Assembly: GCA_030148725.1 (NCBI GenBank)
Contig: JASBSU010000033.1
Coordinates: forward strand, 1 to 64,000
Source of the DNA: Hyphomicrobium sp.
Lineage (GTDB): Bacteria; Pseudomonadota; Alphaproteobacteria; Rhizobiales; Hyphomicrobiaceae
Direction of reading: 5' to 3'
Length of the DNA: 64,000 nucleotides
Shown one piece after another: positions 10,024-18,304 of the stretch (positions within the stretch are counted from its first letter, which is position 1; each line of letters begins with the position of its first letter). The position numbers were made by a program, and so were the translations under genes. The notes under the pieces are model-generated. The model was given only the letters and a program-made list of their open reading frames with translations, was not told the origin of the DNA and did no database searches.

Positions 10024-10635
10024 ATGAACGATCCGCGCCAGTTTTCGCCCGCAGCCGCGCGCAACCGCGATCCAATCTGGGATGTGCTTGGCCGTGAGCT
10101 TCCTCAGCGCGGCCTCGTGCTGGAGATCGCCAGCGGTACCGGCGAGCATGTGGCGCATTTTGCGCGCCTGGCAGGCTCGCAGCTCATTTTCCAGCCCAGC
10201 GATCCGAGCGCCGCAGCACGCGCGAGCATCGAAGCTTGGGTCGCTGAGTTGGGGCTGTTGAACGTCCGCCCATCGCTGGTCCTCGATGCAGCAGCCGACG
10301 TCTGGCCCATCGCGCATGCCGACGTCGTGCTCTGCATCAACATGATCCACATCTCCCCGTGGACCGCGACCGTTGGGCTGATCGCCGGCGCCGCGCGGGT
10401 GTTGCCGCCGCATGGCCTGCTGTTCCTTTACGGCCCCTATCGGCGCAATGGGAGGCACACCGCGCCGAGTAACGAGGCCTTCGATGCCGATCTGCGGCGC
10501 CGCAATGCCGAGTGGGGCGTCCGCGACCTGGAAGCCGTGTCGGAACTTGCAGCCGCCCACGGATTCGCGGCGCCAGCGGTGACGGAGATGCCCGCCAACA
10601 ACCTGTCGGTTGCCTTCCGCCGCTCGAAGCAATAA
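10024..10635 (+). CDS. DUF938 family SAM-dependent methyltransferase-like protein
   Basis: A 203-residue protein with a class I methyltransferase motif (VLEIASGTGEHVAHFA near residue 30) and the DUF938-specific strings FQPSDPS and CINMIHISPW. The C-terminal MPANNLSVAFRR is also typical. DUF938 proteins are widespread in proteobacteria; the substrate is unknown to me. It begins 44 bp after gatB with AAGG near the ATG and may be its distal co-transcribed gene. Confidence 0.8.
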   Translation: MNDPRQFSPAAARNRDPIWDVLGRELPQRGLVLEIASGTGEHVAHFARLAGSQLIFQPSDPSAAARASIEAWVAELGLLNVRPSLVLDAAADVWPIAHADVVLCINMIHISPWTATVGLIAGAARVLPPHGLLFLYGPYRRNGRHTAPSNEAFDADLRRRNAEWGVRDLEAVSELAAAHGFAAPAVTEMPANNLSVAFRRSKQ

Positions 10636-10640
10636 ATATT

Positions 10641-10654
10641 CAACCAACTGGTTG
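10641..10654. promoter_or_regulatory. Upstream ArsR-type operator palindrome
   Basis: CAACCA-AC-TGGTTG is a perfect 6+6 inverted repeat just after the DUF938 gene. It is the first of two such sites before the arsR-like gene; their centres are 40 bp apart, about four helical turns. Confidence 0.6.
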
Positions 10655-10677
10655 ACTATCGCGGCGCCCTGGGTCAT

Positions 10678-10697
10678 ATTCAACCACATGGTTGAAT
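10678..10697. promoter_or_regulatory. Second ArsR-type operator, overlapping the start codon
   Basis: A perfect 9+9 inverted repeat (ATTCAACCA-CA-TGGTTGAAT). The ATG of the arsR-like gene at 10688 lies inside it, so bound repressor would cover the initiation site. Autorepression is inferred from the position and the palindrome. Confidence 0.65.
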
Positions 10698-11056
10698 TAA
10701 ACACACCTCAGCTCGACGCTGTCTTCCACGCCCTCGGCGACGCGACGCGCCGGCGCATGCTGCGCGAACTCGCCACCGGCGAACGCACCGTCAGCCAGCT
10801 CGCCGAACCGTTCTCGATCTCCCTCGCGGCCGCCTCCAAGCACATCAAGGCGCTGGAGAGCGCCGGGCTCATCGCACGCGAAGTCAAAGGCCGCACCCAC
10901 GTGTGCCGCCTCGCCCCCGGACCGCTCGCCAGCGCGCACGAGTGGCTCGCCTTCTACGAGCGCTTCTGGACCGACCGTCTCGATGCCCTCGACAAGCTCC
11001 TCCGCAGCGAGGACGCGCGCCAGCCCTCAGCCCTCAAGCATGGAGAAGACAAATGA
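10688..11056 (+). CDS. ArsR-family winged-helix transcriptional regulator
   Basis: A 122-residue protein with the ArsR-family helix-turn-helix: LGDATRRRMLRELATGERTV near residue 13, then SQLAEPFSISLAAASKHIKA, then a wing with LIAREVKGRTHVCRL. No metal-binding cysteine pair of the ArsR/SmtB type is seen, so it belongs with the non-metal ArsR proteins paired with SRPBCC genes. The 4-bp ATGA overlap with the SRPBCC gene marks a two-gene operon. Two palindromes upstream are the likely autoregulatory operators. Confidence 0.9.
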   Translation: MVELNTPQLDAVFHALGDATRRRMLRELATGERTVSQLAEPFSISLAAASKHIKALESAGLIAREVKGRTHVCRLAPGPLASAHEWLAFYERFWTDRLDALDKLLRSEDARQPSALKHGEDK

Positions 11057-11586
11057 CGGAACTTGCGACCGACGCCGACTACGGTGTTTTGACCGAGCCG
11101 GCCACGCTGACCATCGAGCGCATTCTGCCCGGCCCCATCGAGCGCGTGTGGGCCTACCTCACCGACAGCGACCTGCGTCGCCAATGGCTCGCAGCCGGTG
11201 AGATGGAGCAGAAGGTCGGTGCCCCATTCGAGTTCGTCTGGCGCAACAACGAGCTGATGCAAAATCCTGGCACGCCGCCGGAGGGCTTTCTCGACGAGCA
11301 TCGCATGCAAAGCCGCATCACCGAATTAGATCCGCCCCGCAAGCTGTCGTTCACTTGGTTCGAGCGCAGCGAGGTGACGTTTCAGCTCCAGCCGCGGGGC
11401 GACCGCGTGCTCCTCACCGTGATCCACCGCCGCATTCCGGATCGCTCGGTGCTGCTGAGCGTCGGGCCCGGCTGGCACGGCCATCTCGACGTGCTGGTCG
11501 CCCGCATGAACGGCAGGGAGCCGGCACCGTTCTGGGACGAGATTGCGATCCTCAAAAAGGAATACGTGCGTCGGATGCCAGCCTGA
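11053..11586 (+). CDS. SRPBCC (AHSA1-like) family protein
   Basis: A 177-residue protein with the Aha1/START-like helix-grip pattern: LTIERILPGPIERVWAYLTD near residue 18, WLAAGEM, LSFTWFE and a C-terminal helix GWHGHLDVLVARMNG. These small hydrophobic-ligand-binding proteins are often encoded with an ArsR regulator, as here by a 4-bp overlap. The ligand is unknown. The start is fixed by the overlap. Confidence 0.87.
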   Translation: MTELATDADYGVLTEPATLTIERILPGPIERVWAYLTDSDLRRQWLAAGEMEQKVGAPFEFVWRNNELMQNPGTPPEGFLDEHRMQSRITELDPPRKLSFTWFERSEVTFQLQPRGDRVLLTVIHRRIPDRSVLLSVGPGWHGHLDVLVARMNGREPAPFWDEIAILKKEYVRRMPA

Positions 11587-11636
11587 TCAATACACGGTGA
11601 TCATTGCACGATGGCAGCGCGACGCCTGTCGCGCTG

Positions 11637-12005
11637 TCACTCCGCCAATGCCGGGCGGCGGCCGTTGTCGTCCACGAGTTCGAGCGCCTGTCCGTCGAAC
11701 GCCAGAACCTGCAACGCCGAACAGATCTTTCCGATCACCGGCGTATCGTGATTGTCCTCAGGCGTGCTGATCGTCCAGCACTCATCTTCGCCGGCGTGGA
11801 TGCGGAACTCGTACGCGCTGCCGTCTGCGAGCAATCGTCCGACCCAGCCGCGATCTTCCTTGTCCTCCCACTCGATGGCCGGAAAGAGCGCCGTCAGCCG
11901 CGCCTTGATCGCCTCTCCATCCTGAGGCGAAAGATTTGCAGCCCCGAGATCCGACATTGAGCTGACCGCTCCGCGCGGCTTGAACATCATGAAGTCGTAG
12001 TTCAT
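11637..12005 (-). CDS. Conserved small protein of unknown function, coupled to ilvA
   Basis: A 122-residue soluble, acidic protein beginning MNYDFMMFKPRG with no signal peptide or membrane segment. The ATG overlaps the ilvA stop by 3 bp (ATGA), so it is translated downstream of ilvA on the minus strand. The alternating pattern of the second half (EFRIHAGEDECWTIS, QVLAFDGQALELV) suggests a compact alpha/beta fold. No family was recognised and no function is proposed. Confidence 0.65.
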   Translation of the reverse strand: MNYDFMMFKPRGAVSSMSDLGAANLSPQDGEAIKARLTALFPAIEWEDKEDRGWVGRLLADGSAYEFRIHAGEDECWTISTPEDNHDTPVIGKICSALQVLAFDGQALELVDDNGRRPALAE

Positions 12006-13636
12006 GCGGCTGACCGCTCCCCGTTGTATTCGGCAAGGAAAGTTCTGTAGGCCGGATTGTCCGTCTCGTCCCAGTACGGATAGGAGAGTTTTTCGAGGCT
12101 GCGCTTCAGCTCTTCCCGTTCGCTCGGCGGCACCTCGATGCCGGCGAGGACGCGGCCGTAGTCCGCGCCATGGTTGCGGTAGTGGAAAAGCGTAATGTTC
12201 CAGCGATCGGAAAGGCTGTCGAGGAACTGCAGCAACGCACCGGGTCGTTCCGGAAACTGGAAGCGCAGCACCACCTCGTTATCGAGCCCTGGCGCGCGCC
12301 CGCCCACCATGTAGCGCACGTGCAGCTTTGCCAACTCGTTGCTGCTCATGTCGAGCACCGAATAGCCGCTGTCGGCCAGCATCGAGACGATCTGCTGCTT
12401 CTCGCGCTCTCCCTGGCTGAGCCGCACGCCGACGAAGATGTGTGCCTCGCGCGGATCGGAGAACCGGTAGTTGAACTCCGTGATCGCTCGTTTGCCGAGC
12501 AGTTTTATGAAGCGGCGGTAGCTGCCGGGTTTTTCGGGGATCGACACCGCAAGCAGAGCCTCGCGATGTTCGCCGATCTCGGCACGCTCCGAGATATGGC
12601 GCAGGCGGTCGAAATCCATGTTCGCGCCGCTGTTGATGGCGATCAGCGCGCCGCCGTTGCACGCGCCCTCTTCGACATACTTCTTGAGGCCCGCGAGCGA
12701 CAGCGCGCCCGCCGGCTCCGGCACCGCGCGGGTATCTTCGAAAATGTCCTTGATCGCCGAGCAGACCTCGTCGGTGTTGACCGTGATGACGCCGTCGAGG
12801 TGCTCGCGGCAGAGGCGGAACGTCTCCTCGCCCACCTGCTTTACGGCGGCGCCATCCGCGAAGAAGCCCACACGATCGAGGATCACGCGTTTCCCGGCGC
12901 GCAGCGCGGCCTGCATGCTGGCGGCGTCCTCGGGCTCGACGCCGATGACTTTCACGTCCGGACGGAGAAACTTCGTGTATACCGCAACGCCCGCCGCCAG
13001 ACCGCCGCCGCCGATGGGCACGAAGATCGCCTCGATGGGATCCGGATGCTGCCGCAGGATTTCCATGCCGATGGTGCCTTGCCCGGCGATCACGTCGGCG
13101 TCGTCGTAGGGATGGATGAAGACAAGACCCTTCTCGGCCTCGAGCTTGCGCGCGTGCGCCGACGCTTCATCGAAGTTGTCGCCGTGCAGCACGACGTTCC
13201 CGCCTCGGCTGCGCACCGCCTCGATCTTGATCTCGGGGGTCGCCTTCGGCATCACGATGGTGGCTTTTGTGTTGAGCAGCTTCGCCGACAGCGCGACGCC
13301 CTGAGCATGGTTCCCGGCCGATGCGCAGATGACGCCGCGGTCGAGCACCGAGCGCGGCAACCCGGCCATCTTGTTATACGCTCCGCGCAGCTTGAACGAG
13401 AACACGGGCTGCAGGTCCTCGCGCTTCAGCATCACGGAGTGCGCAAGGCGCTTCGACAGCCGCGGCATCGCATCGAGCGGACTGTCGATCGCCACATCGT
13501 AGACGCGGGCGCCAAGGATCTTTCGGACGTAGTCTTGCACGGTGAACCTGCTGGATTGAGGGGCCGCGACGGCCTCTTTCCTTCGAGCGCGCAGCCATTG
13601 GCCGACTGACTTCTCAGGCCCGGGGGCCGCCGTCAA
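12002..13636 (-). CDS. ilvA: Threonine ammonia-lyase, biosynthetic (threonine dehydratase)
   Basis: A 544-residue PLP enzyme. The PLP lysine is Lys82 in FSFKLRGAYNK; the phosphate-binding glycine loop is IGGGGLAAG near 215, and CASAGNHAQGVA is characteristic. Two C-terminal ACT-like regulatory repeats are marked by SIPEKPGSYRRF and FPERPGALLQF, as in the isoleucine-inhibited biosynthetic enzyme. It makes 2-oxobutanoate from threonine for isoleucine synthesis. Compared with about 514 residues in E. coli it carries a modest N-terminal extension, so the start may be slightly downstream. Confidence 0.94.
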   Translation of the reverse strand: MTAAPGPEKSVGQWLRARRKEAVAAPQSSRFTVQDYVRKILGARVYDVAIDSPLDAMPRLSKRLAHSVMLKREDLQPVFSFKLRGAYNKMAGLPRSVLDRGVICASAGNHAQGVALSAKLLNTKATIVMPKATPEIKIEAVRSRGGNVVLHGDNFDEASAHARKLEAEKGLVFIHPYDDADVIAGQGTIGMEILRQHPDPIEAIFVPIGGGGLAAGVAVYTKFLRPDVKVIGVEPEDAASMQAALRAGKRVILDRVGFFADGAAVKQVGEETFRLCREHLDGVITVNTDEVCSAIKDIFEDTRAVPEPAGALSLAGLKKYVEEGACNGGALIAINSGANMDFDRLRHISERAEIGEHREALLAVSIPEKPGSYRRFIKLLGKRAITEFNYRFSDPREAHIFVGVRLSQGEREKQQIVSMLADSGYSVLDMSSNELAKLHVRYMVGGRAPGLDNEVVLRFQFPERPGALLQFLDSLSDRWNITLFHYRNHGADYGRVLAGIEVPPSEREELKRSLEKLSYPYWDETDNPAYRTFLAEYNGERSAA

Positions 13637-13776
13637 CTCGCGGCCGCCGCCCTTTAGGGCATTCTCGGCCGTTAAAGCTGCCCCTTAGTTGACGCGGGCA
13701 GGCGCTCTGCCGGGCGCCTCCAAGGATTGGTAACGCTCTCTTGGCATGCTGCCGCTCGCGCAAGGGGGAGACCACC

Positions 13777-14544
13777 ATGGCCAAGCATATCGTTCTCATA
13801 CACGGCGCTTTTTGCGGCGGTTGGTGCTTTGCGGACGTCATGCCGGTATTTGCCGAGCGCGGCTGGAGTTGCGAGGCGCCCGACCTGCCCTACCACGTAC
13901 CCGGTCCCAAGCGCACGCCGAACCCCGCGCTCGCCACGCAGAGCGTCGCTGATTACACCCGCGATATGGCGGCTTTCGTGAAGCGGCTGCCCGAGCCCCC
14001 GGTCATCGTCGGCCATTCGATGGGCGGCCTCATTGCCCAGCAGCTGGCGGCAGAGGGCCTCGCCCGCGCGCTGGTGCTGTTCGCGCCGGCTCCCCCGTGG
14101 GGCGTTCTTCCGTCGACCGAAGCTGAGATGAACCTTGCCAAGGGGCTGATGCAGGCTTCGCCGTTCTGGAACAAGGCGCTCAACCCCTCCTTCGAGGTGG
14201 CCAAGGGCGATTCCCTGGCCAGCCTCGACCCGGACGCGCAAAAGCGCATCTTCGACATGTTCAGCCCGGAATCGGGCCGCGCGCTATTTGAGCTGTTCTT
14301 CTGGATGTTCGACCGTCAGCGCGCGACGCTCGTCGATGCTGCCCACGTCACCTGTCCGGTGCTCGTCGTCACAGGCGCCGAGGACAAGGTGATCTCGGCC
14401 GTCACCGGCCGCAAGATCGCCGCCCTCTATGCCAATGCAACTTTTGAGGAGGCAGCAGGCATGGGCCACTTCCTCATCATGGAGCAGGGTGCGCCGCGTC
14501 TCGCGGCACGCGCCGCCGACTGGCTCGGCAAGGTGACCAACTGA
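13777..14544 (+). CDS. Alpha/beta hydrolase
   Basis: A 255-residue protein with the alpha/beta-hydrolase order: oxyanion motif HGAFCGGW near residue 8, nucleophile elbow GHSMGG near 78, acid in VVTGAEDKVI near 205 and catalytic His in GMGHFLIME near 230. GGGGGAG a few bases upstream supports the ATG at 13777. It is divergent from ilvA. Lipase, esterase or C-C hydrolase activities are all possible; the substrate cannot be inferred from neighbours. Confidence 0.88.
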   Translation: MAKHIVLIHGAFCGGWCFADVMPVFAERGWSCEAPDLPYHVPGPKRTPNPALATQSVADYTRDMAAFVKRLPEPPVIVGHSMGGLIAQQLAAEGLARALVLFAPAPPWGVLPSTEAEMNLAKGLMQASPFWNKALNPSFEVAKGDSLASLDPDAQKRIFDMFSPESGRALFELFFWMFDRQRATLVDAAHVTCPVLVVTGAEDKVISAVTGRKIAALYANATFEEAAGMGHFLIMEQGAPRLAARAADWLGKVTN

Positions 14545-14580
14545 CGAAGCTTCTGTGGCGGCGTCCGCGCCGGCAAAGCT

Positions 14581-16797
14581 ATGATCGGTGCGCGGCGCAA
14601 CCGGCGCCGCGTCTTGAGGCCGACGGATCTGCGCTCGCTCCCCACCCATGTTCTGATCGCCGTAGCGCTGCTTTTGGCGGCGGTCGTGCTGCGCATTGCC
14701 GATCCTGATCCCGTGGCGCGGCTGCGGCTGGCGGTGTTCGATGCCTATCTGGCGCTTTCACCGCGTCAGCTCGATCCGGCTTTGCCGGTGCGCATCGTCG
14801 ATATCGATGACGCCTCTCTCGCGCGCATCGGCCAATGGCCGTGGCCGCGCATAAGGCTGGCCGAGATTGTCGACAAGCTTCAGGCGAGCGGCGCGCGCAG
14901 TGTGACGCTCGACCTCATCCTCGCCGAGCCCGACCGCCTCTCGCCCGCCGAGTTCGGCAAGCTGTTTGGCAATGAGCCGCAGCTTGCACCGCTGATCGCC
15001 AAAGCGGCCGAGTTGCCGTCCAACGATGCCCGCCTCGCGCAAGCGCTCCAGAAAGCGCCCTCGGTGATTGGGCTCGCCGGCGATTCCAGCTCGAAGCAGG
15101 CACCACCCGAACCGCGAGCACGCTTTGCCATAGCGGGTGACGACCCCCTGCTGTTCGTCCCGCGTTTCTCCGGAGCCGTCGATAGCCTTCCGACGCTGAC
15201 CGAGGCGGCCAAGGGCGTCGGCGCCGTCAACTGGCTGCCCGAGCGCGATCAGATCGTGCGCCGCGTGCCGTTGCTGCTGTCGATTTCAGGCGTGCTCTAT
15301 CCGTCCCTGCCGCTCGAGGCGTTGCGCATTGCCAAGAACGAGACGACCGTGTTCGTGCGCTCGTCCGGCGGCAGCAATGTCAGCGCGTTCGGACAAAGCA
15401 CCGGCGTTGAGCAGGTGCGCATCGGCAATACAGTGCTGCCGACCGACGCTGCCGGCGAGCTGTGGCTGCGTTTTACACCGCCCGACGCGCGTCGCTACAT
15501 CCCGGCCTATCGCTTGCTCGATGGCACGCTGGAAGCAAAAGAAATCGCTGGGCGCGACATCCTCATCGGAACGAGCGCCGTCGGCCTGCTGGACCTGCGA
15601 GCGACGCCGCTCGATCCCGCGGTGCCGGGTGTCGAGGTGCATGCCCAGGCCCTCGAACAGATGCTGAGCGGCGAGCATCTCATTCGCCCGGCGTTCGCCA
15701 CCGGACTGGAACTTGTCTATCTCGTCGCTCTCGGCGCCGCCGTTGCGTTGCTGGTCTCGCGGCTCGGTGCCAGTGGCACTGCCGTCGCAGGTCTGGGCGC
15801 TATCGTCATTGCCTTCGGGGCCTCGTGGCTCGCATACGACAAGGCCGGGTACCTGATCGATCCGGTTTATCCGTCCATTGCCGTGCTGCTGGTTTATCTC
15901 GCCGCATCCCTCAGCGGTTATGTCGCCACCGAGCGCGAACGAGCCCGCGTACGCTCTGCATTCGGGCACTATGTTGCCGCGCCGTTGGTGGAGGAGTTGG
16001 CGCGCAATCATGACAAGCTCAAGCTGGGCGGCGAAACACGCGAGGTGACGGTGCTGTTCGCGGACATCCGCGGCTTCACCAACATCGCCGAGGGGCTTTC
16101 CGCCGAGGCTCTGATTGGTTTCCTCAATCGTCTCTTCACGCCGCTATCCGACATCATTCTCGCCGAGCGCGGGACGATCGACAAATTCATGGGCGATGCC
16201 GTCATGGCGTTCTGGAATGCGCCTGTGCTCGATCCAGCGCATGCCACCAATGCCTGTCGCGCGGCACTGCGCATGCAGGATCAGCTGCGCCGCATGAACG
16301 ATCTGTGGGCAGCCGAAGCTGCCGCGCGCGGCGAACCTCACACGCGCGTCGACCTCGGCATCGGACTGAATACCGGCGCCTGCTGCGTCGGCAATGTTGG
16401 TTCGCCCCAGAGGTTCGACTACTCGATCCTCGGCGATGTCGTGAACGTTGCTGCGCGCCTCGAAGGCGAAACGAAAAGCTATGGCCTGCCGATTATTGTC
16501 GGCGAGCGCACGGCCTCGGATGCGCCGACCCTCGCGTTCCTCGAGCTTGGCTCTGTCAAGGTGCGCGGCAAGCAGCGGCCGGAGCGCATCTTCGCTTTGC
16601 TCGGCGACGAGGCTCTGGCGGGCTCCGAGCAGTTTGCTGCCTGGAAGGCGGCGCACGCGCAGTTTCTGACCGCGATCGGCAGCAGAGACCCGGCGTCCGC
16701 ACGCAAGATACTGCAGGACGTGAAATCCCGCGGCCTGGCCGTGCCCTCGGCCTTCCTCGCCTGGTACCAAAGTCGCATCCCGCTCGTGACAGAATAG
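14581..16797 (+). CDS. CHASE2-domain class III adenylate cyclase
   Basis: A 738-residue membrane sensor. An N-terminal membrane helix (about 22-42) is followed by an extracytoplasmic CHASE2 domain (about 55-370; VRIVDIDDASLARIGQWPWP is its typical opening). Three closely spaced membrane helices (about 375-445) lead to a class III cyclase domain (about 480-660). Metal-binding aspartates are in LFADIRGF (near 490) and KFMGDAVMAFW (near 537), with VGNVGSPQRFDYSILGD near 610. It would convert ATP to cAMP in response to an unknown periplasmic signal. It follows the hydrolase gene by 36 bp. Confidence 0.93.
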   Translation: MIGARRNRRRVLRPTDLRSLPTHVLIAVALLLAAVVLRIADPDPVARLRLAVFDAYLALSPRQLDPALPVRIVDIDDASLARIGQWPWPRIRLAEIVDKLQASGARSVTLDLILAEPDRLSPAEFGKLFGNEPQLAPLIAKAAELPSNDARLAQALQKAPSVIGLAGDSSSKQAPPEPRARFAIAGDDPLLFVPRFSGAVDSLPTLTEAAKGVGAVNWLPERDQIVRRVPLLLSISGVLYPSLPLEALRIAKNETTVFVRSSGGSNVSAFGQSTGVEQVRIGNTVLPTDAAGELWLRFTPPDARRYIPAYRLLDGTLEAKEIAGRDILIGTSAVGLLDLRATPLDPAVPGVEVHAQALEQMLSGEHLIRPAFATGLELVYLVALGAAVALLVSRLGASGTAVAGLGAIVIAFGASWLAYDKAGYLIDPVYPSIAVLLVYLAASLSGYVATERERARVRSAFGHYVAAPLVEELARNHDKLKLGGETREVTVLFADIRGFTNIAEGLSAEALIGFLNRLFTPLSDIILAERGTIDKFMGDAVMAFWNAPVLDPAHATNACRAALRMQDQLRRMNDLWAAEAAARGEPHTRVDLGIGLNTGACCVGNVGSPQRFDYSILGDVVNVAARLEGETKSYGLPIIVGERTASDAPTLAFLELGSVKVRGKQRPERIFALLGDEALAGSEQFAAWKAAHAQFLTAIGSRDPASARKILQDVKSRGLAVPSAFLAWYQSRIPLVTE

Positions 16798-16952
16798 CTG
16801 CCGCCTCATCAGATGCGCCGCATAGTCGCGACGGAATCTCATAAGCAAATCGTCTTCTTTGCAGAGCTGCAAAACTTTCACCGCCGGCCCGGTTGACGCT
16901 GCCGGTTCGCTGACTACATCAGCCACGGGGCAAGGGAGGGGACCGATCTCGT

Positions 16953-17507
16953 ATGCAGATCAACGACACGACAGCAGGCTACGGGCTGCCGACGCGCGTG
17001 TTCCATTGGCTGATGGCGGTGGCCATCGTCGGCATGTATGCGCTCGGGCTCTGGATGGTCGATCTGAACTACTACAGCCCCTACTATCAATCCGCGCCGA
17101 ACCTTCACCGCAGCGTCGGCATGTTGCTGCTGATCGCGTTGGTTTTGAGGTTCGGATGGCGCCTCGCCAACCGCAGCCCATCCGATGATGAGCTTTCCCC
17201 CATCGAGCGCATCGCCGCGAAGATCGTCCACTGGGGTTTCTACCCACTGCTGTTTGCGCTGATGCTGAGCGGATACCTCATGTCGACGGCCGATGGTCGC
17301 CCCATCGAGGTCTTCAATTGGTTTTCAGTCCCTGCGCTCATCCACGACAAAGGCATGGAGAAAACTGCGGGCGAGATCCACGAGTTCCTCGCCAACCTCA
17401 CCATGCTCATCGTTCTGCTGCATTCGCTTGCAGCCTTGAAGCATCACTTCTTCGACCGCGCACGCACGCTCGTCCGGATGTGGTCGGGCCCCGCCAAAGA
17501 TCAATGA
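16953..17507 (+). CDS. Cytochrome b561 family protein
   Basis: A 184-residue protein with four membrane helices (about 18-36, 50-68, 90-110 and 143-163) and the histidines expected for two b-hemes: [23 protein letters not shown], and [12 protein letters not shown] at the end. Bacterial b561 proteins pass electrons in the inner membrane, and several are paired with YceI. Here yceI follows after 23 bp, the classic pairing. Confidence 0.9.
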   Translation: MQINDTTAGYGLPTRVFHWLMAVAIVGMYALGLWMVDLNYYSPYYQSAPNLHRSVGMLLLIALVLRFGWRLANRSPSDDELSPIERIAAKIVHWGFYPLLFALMLSGYLMSTADGRPIEVFNWFSVPALIHDKGMEKTAGEIHEFLANLTMLIVLLHSLAALKHHFFDRARTLVRMWSGPAKDQ

Positions 17508-17530
17508 TCGGAAAGACAGGAGTTCACAAA

Positions 17531-18103
17531 ATGAAGCTTTCCCACGCATCGCTCGCTCTCATCGCCGCGCTCTTCGTAGCGGGACCGGCCAGCGCTGCCG
17601 AATACGTGATCGACACCGACAAGGCTCACGCGTCGATCAACTTCCGCATCAAGCATCTTGGCTTCAGCTGGCTGACGGGCCGCTTCGACAAGTTCAAAGG
17701 CACGTTCTCTTTTGATGAGGCGAAGCCCGAAGCTTCCAAGGTCAACGTCGAGATCGACACTGCCAGCATCAACTCCAACCACGCCGAGCGCGATAATCAC
17801 CTTCGCGGCAAGGACTTCCTCGACACCGCGAGCTTCCCGACGGCGAAGTTCGAAAGCACCTCGGTCAAGGTGGACGGCGACAAGGCAACCATCACCGGCA
17901 ATCTCACCCTGCATGGCGTGACGAAGGCGGTCACTATCGACGCCAAGCGCGTCGGCGGTGGTAGCGACCCGTGGGGCGGTCACCGCGATGGCTTTACCGG
18001 GACGACCACGATTGCGCTGAAGGATTTCGGCATCAACTACAACCTGGGCCCAGCGTCCGAGACTGTCGAGTTGGCCCTGGAAATCGAAGGTGTCCGGCAA
18101 TAG
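17531..18103 (+). CDS. YceI-family periplasmic protein
   Basis: A 190-residue protein with a signal peptide ([22 protein letters not shown], cleavage after about residue 22). The lipocalin-like YceI barrel follows: [51 protein letters not shown] and [14 protein letters not shown] are all family hallmarks. YceI proteins bind polyprenyl-type lipids in the periplasm. Co-transcription with cytochrome b561 is likely from the 23-bp gap. Confidence 0.94.
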   Translation: MKLSHASLALIAALFVAGPASAAEYVIDTDKAHASINFRIKHLGFSWLTGRFDKFKGTFSFDEAKPEASKVNVEIDTASINSNHAERDNHLRGKDFLDTASFPTAKFESTSVKVDGDKATITGNLTLHGVTKAVTIDAKRVGGGSDPWGGHRDGFTGTTTIALKDFGINYNLGPASETVELALEIEGVRQ

Positions 18104-18304
18104 GACACCGCGACCCCCGCAGGTCATATGCAGTTAACTTAACCGACGTTCAGTCGCGCCGGTCGGCATGCGAGAAGCTTTCTACAAAGGATAGGTAAAG
18201 TCGCCCGTGGCAAAGTGCCCGGCTGTGCGTGCGTGGCAGCACTCCGCTTTTGGCAGCGCTGCCAGCGTACGTCTCGATAAGGGCTAGCCGCCTAGGGAGC
18301 CACG

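Noticed and set aside
12170-13609. A 479-codon open frame opposite ilvA
   Set aside because: It is a shadow of the GC-rich ilvA gene: composition is rich in His, Arg and Ala without any domain motif, while the ilvA frame carries PLP and ACT motifs.
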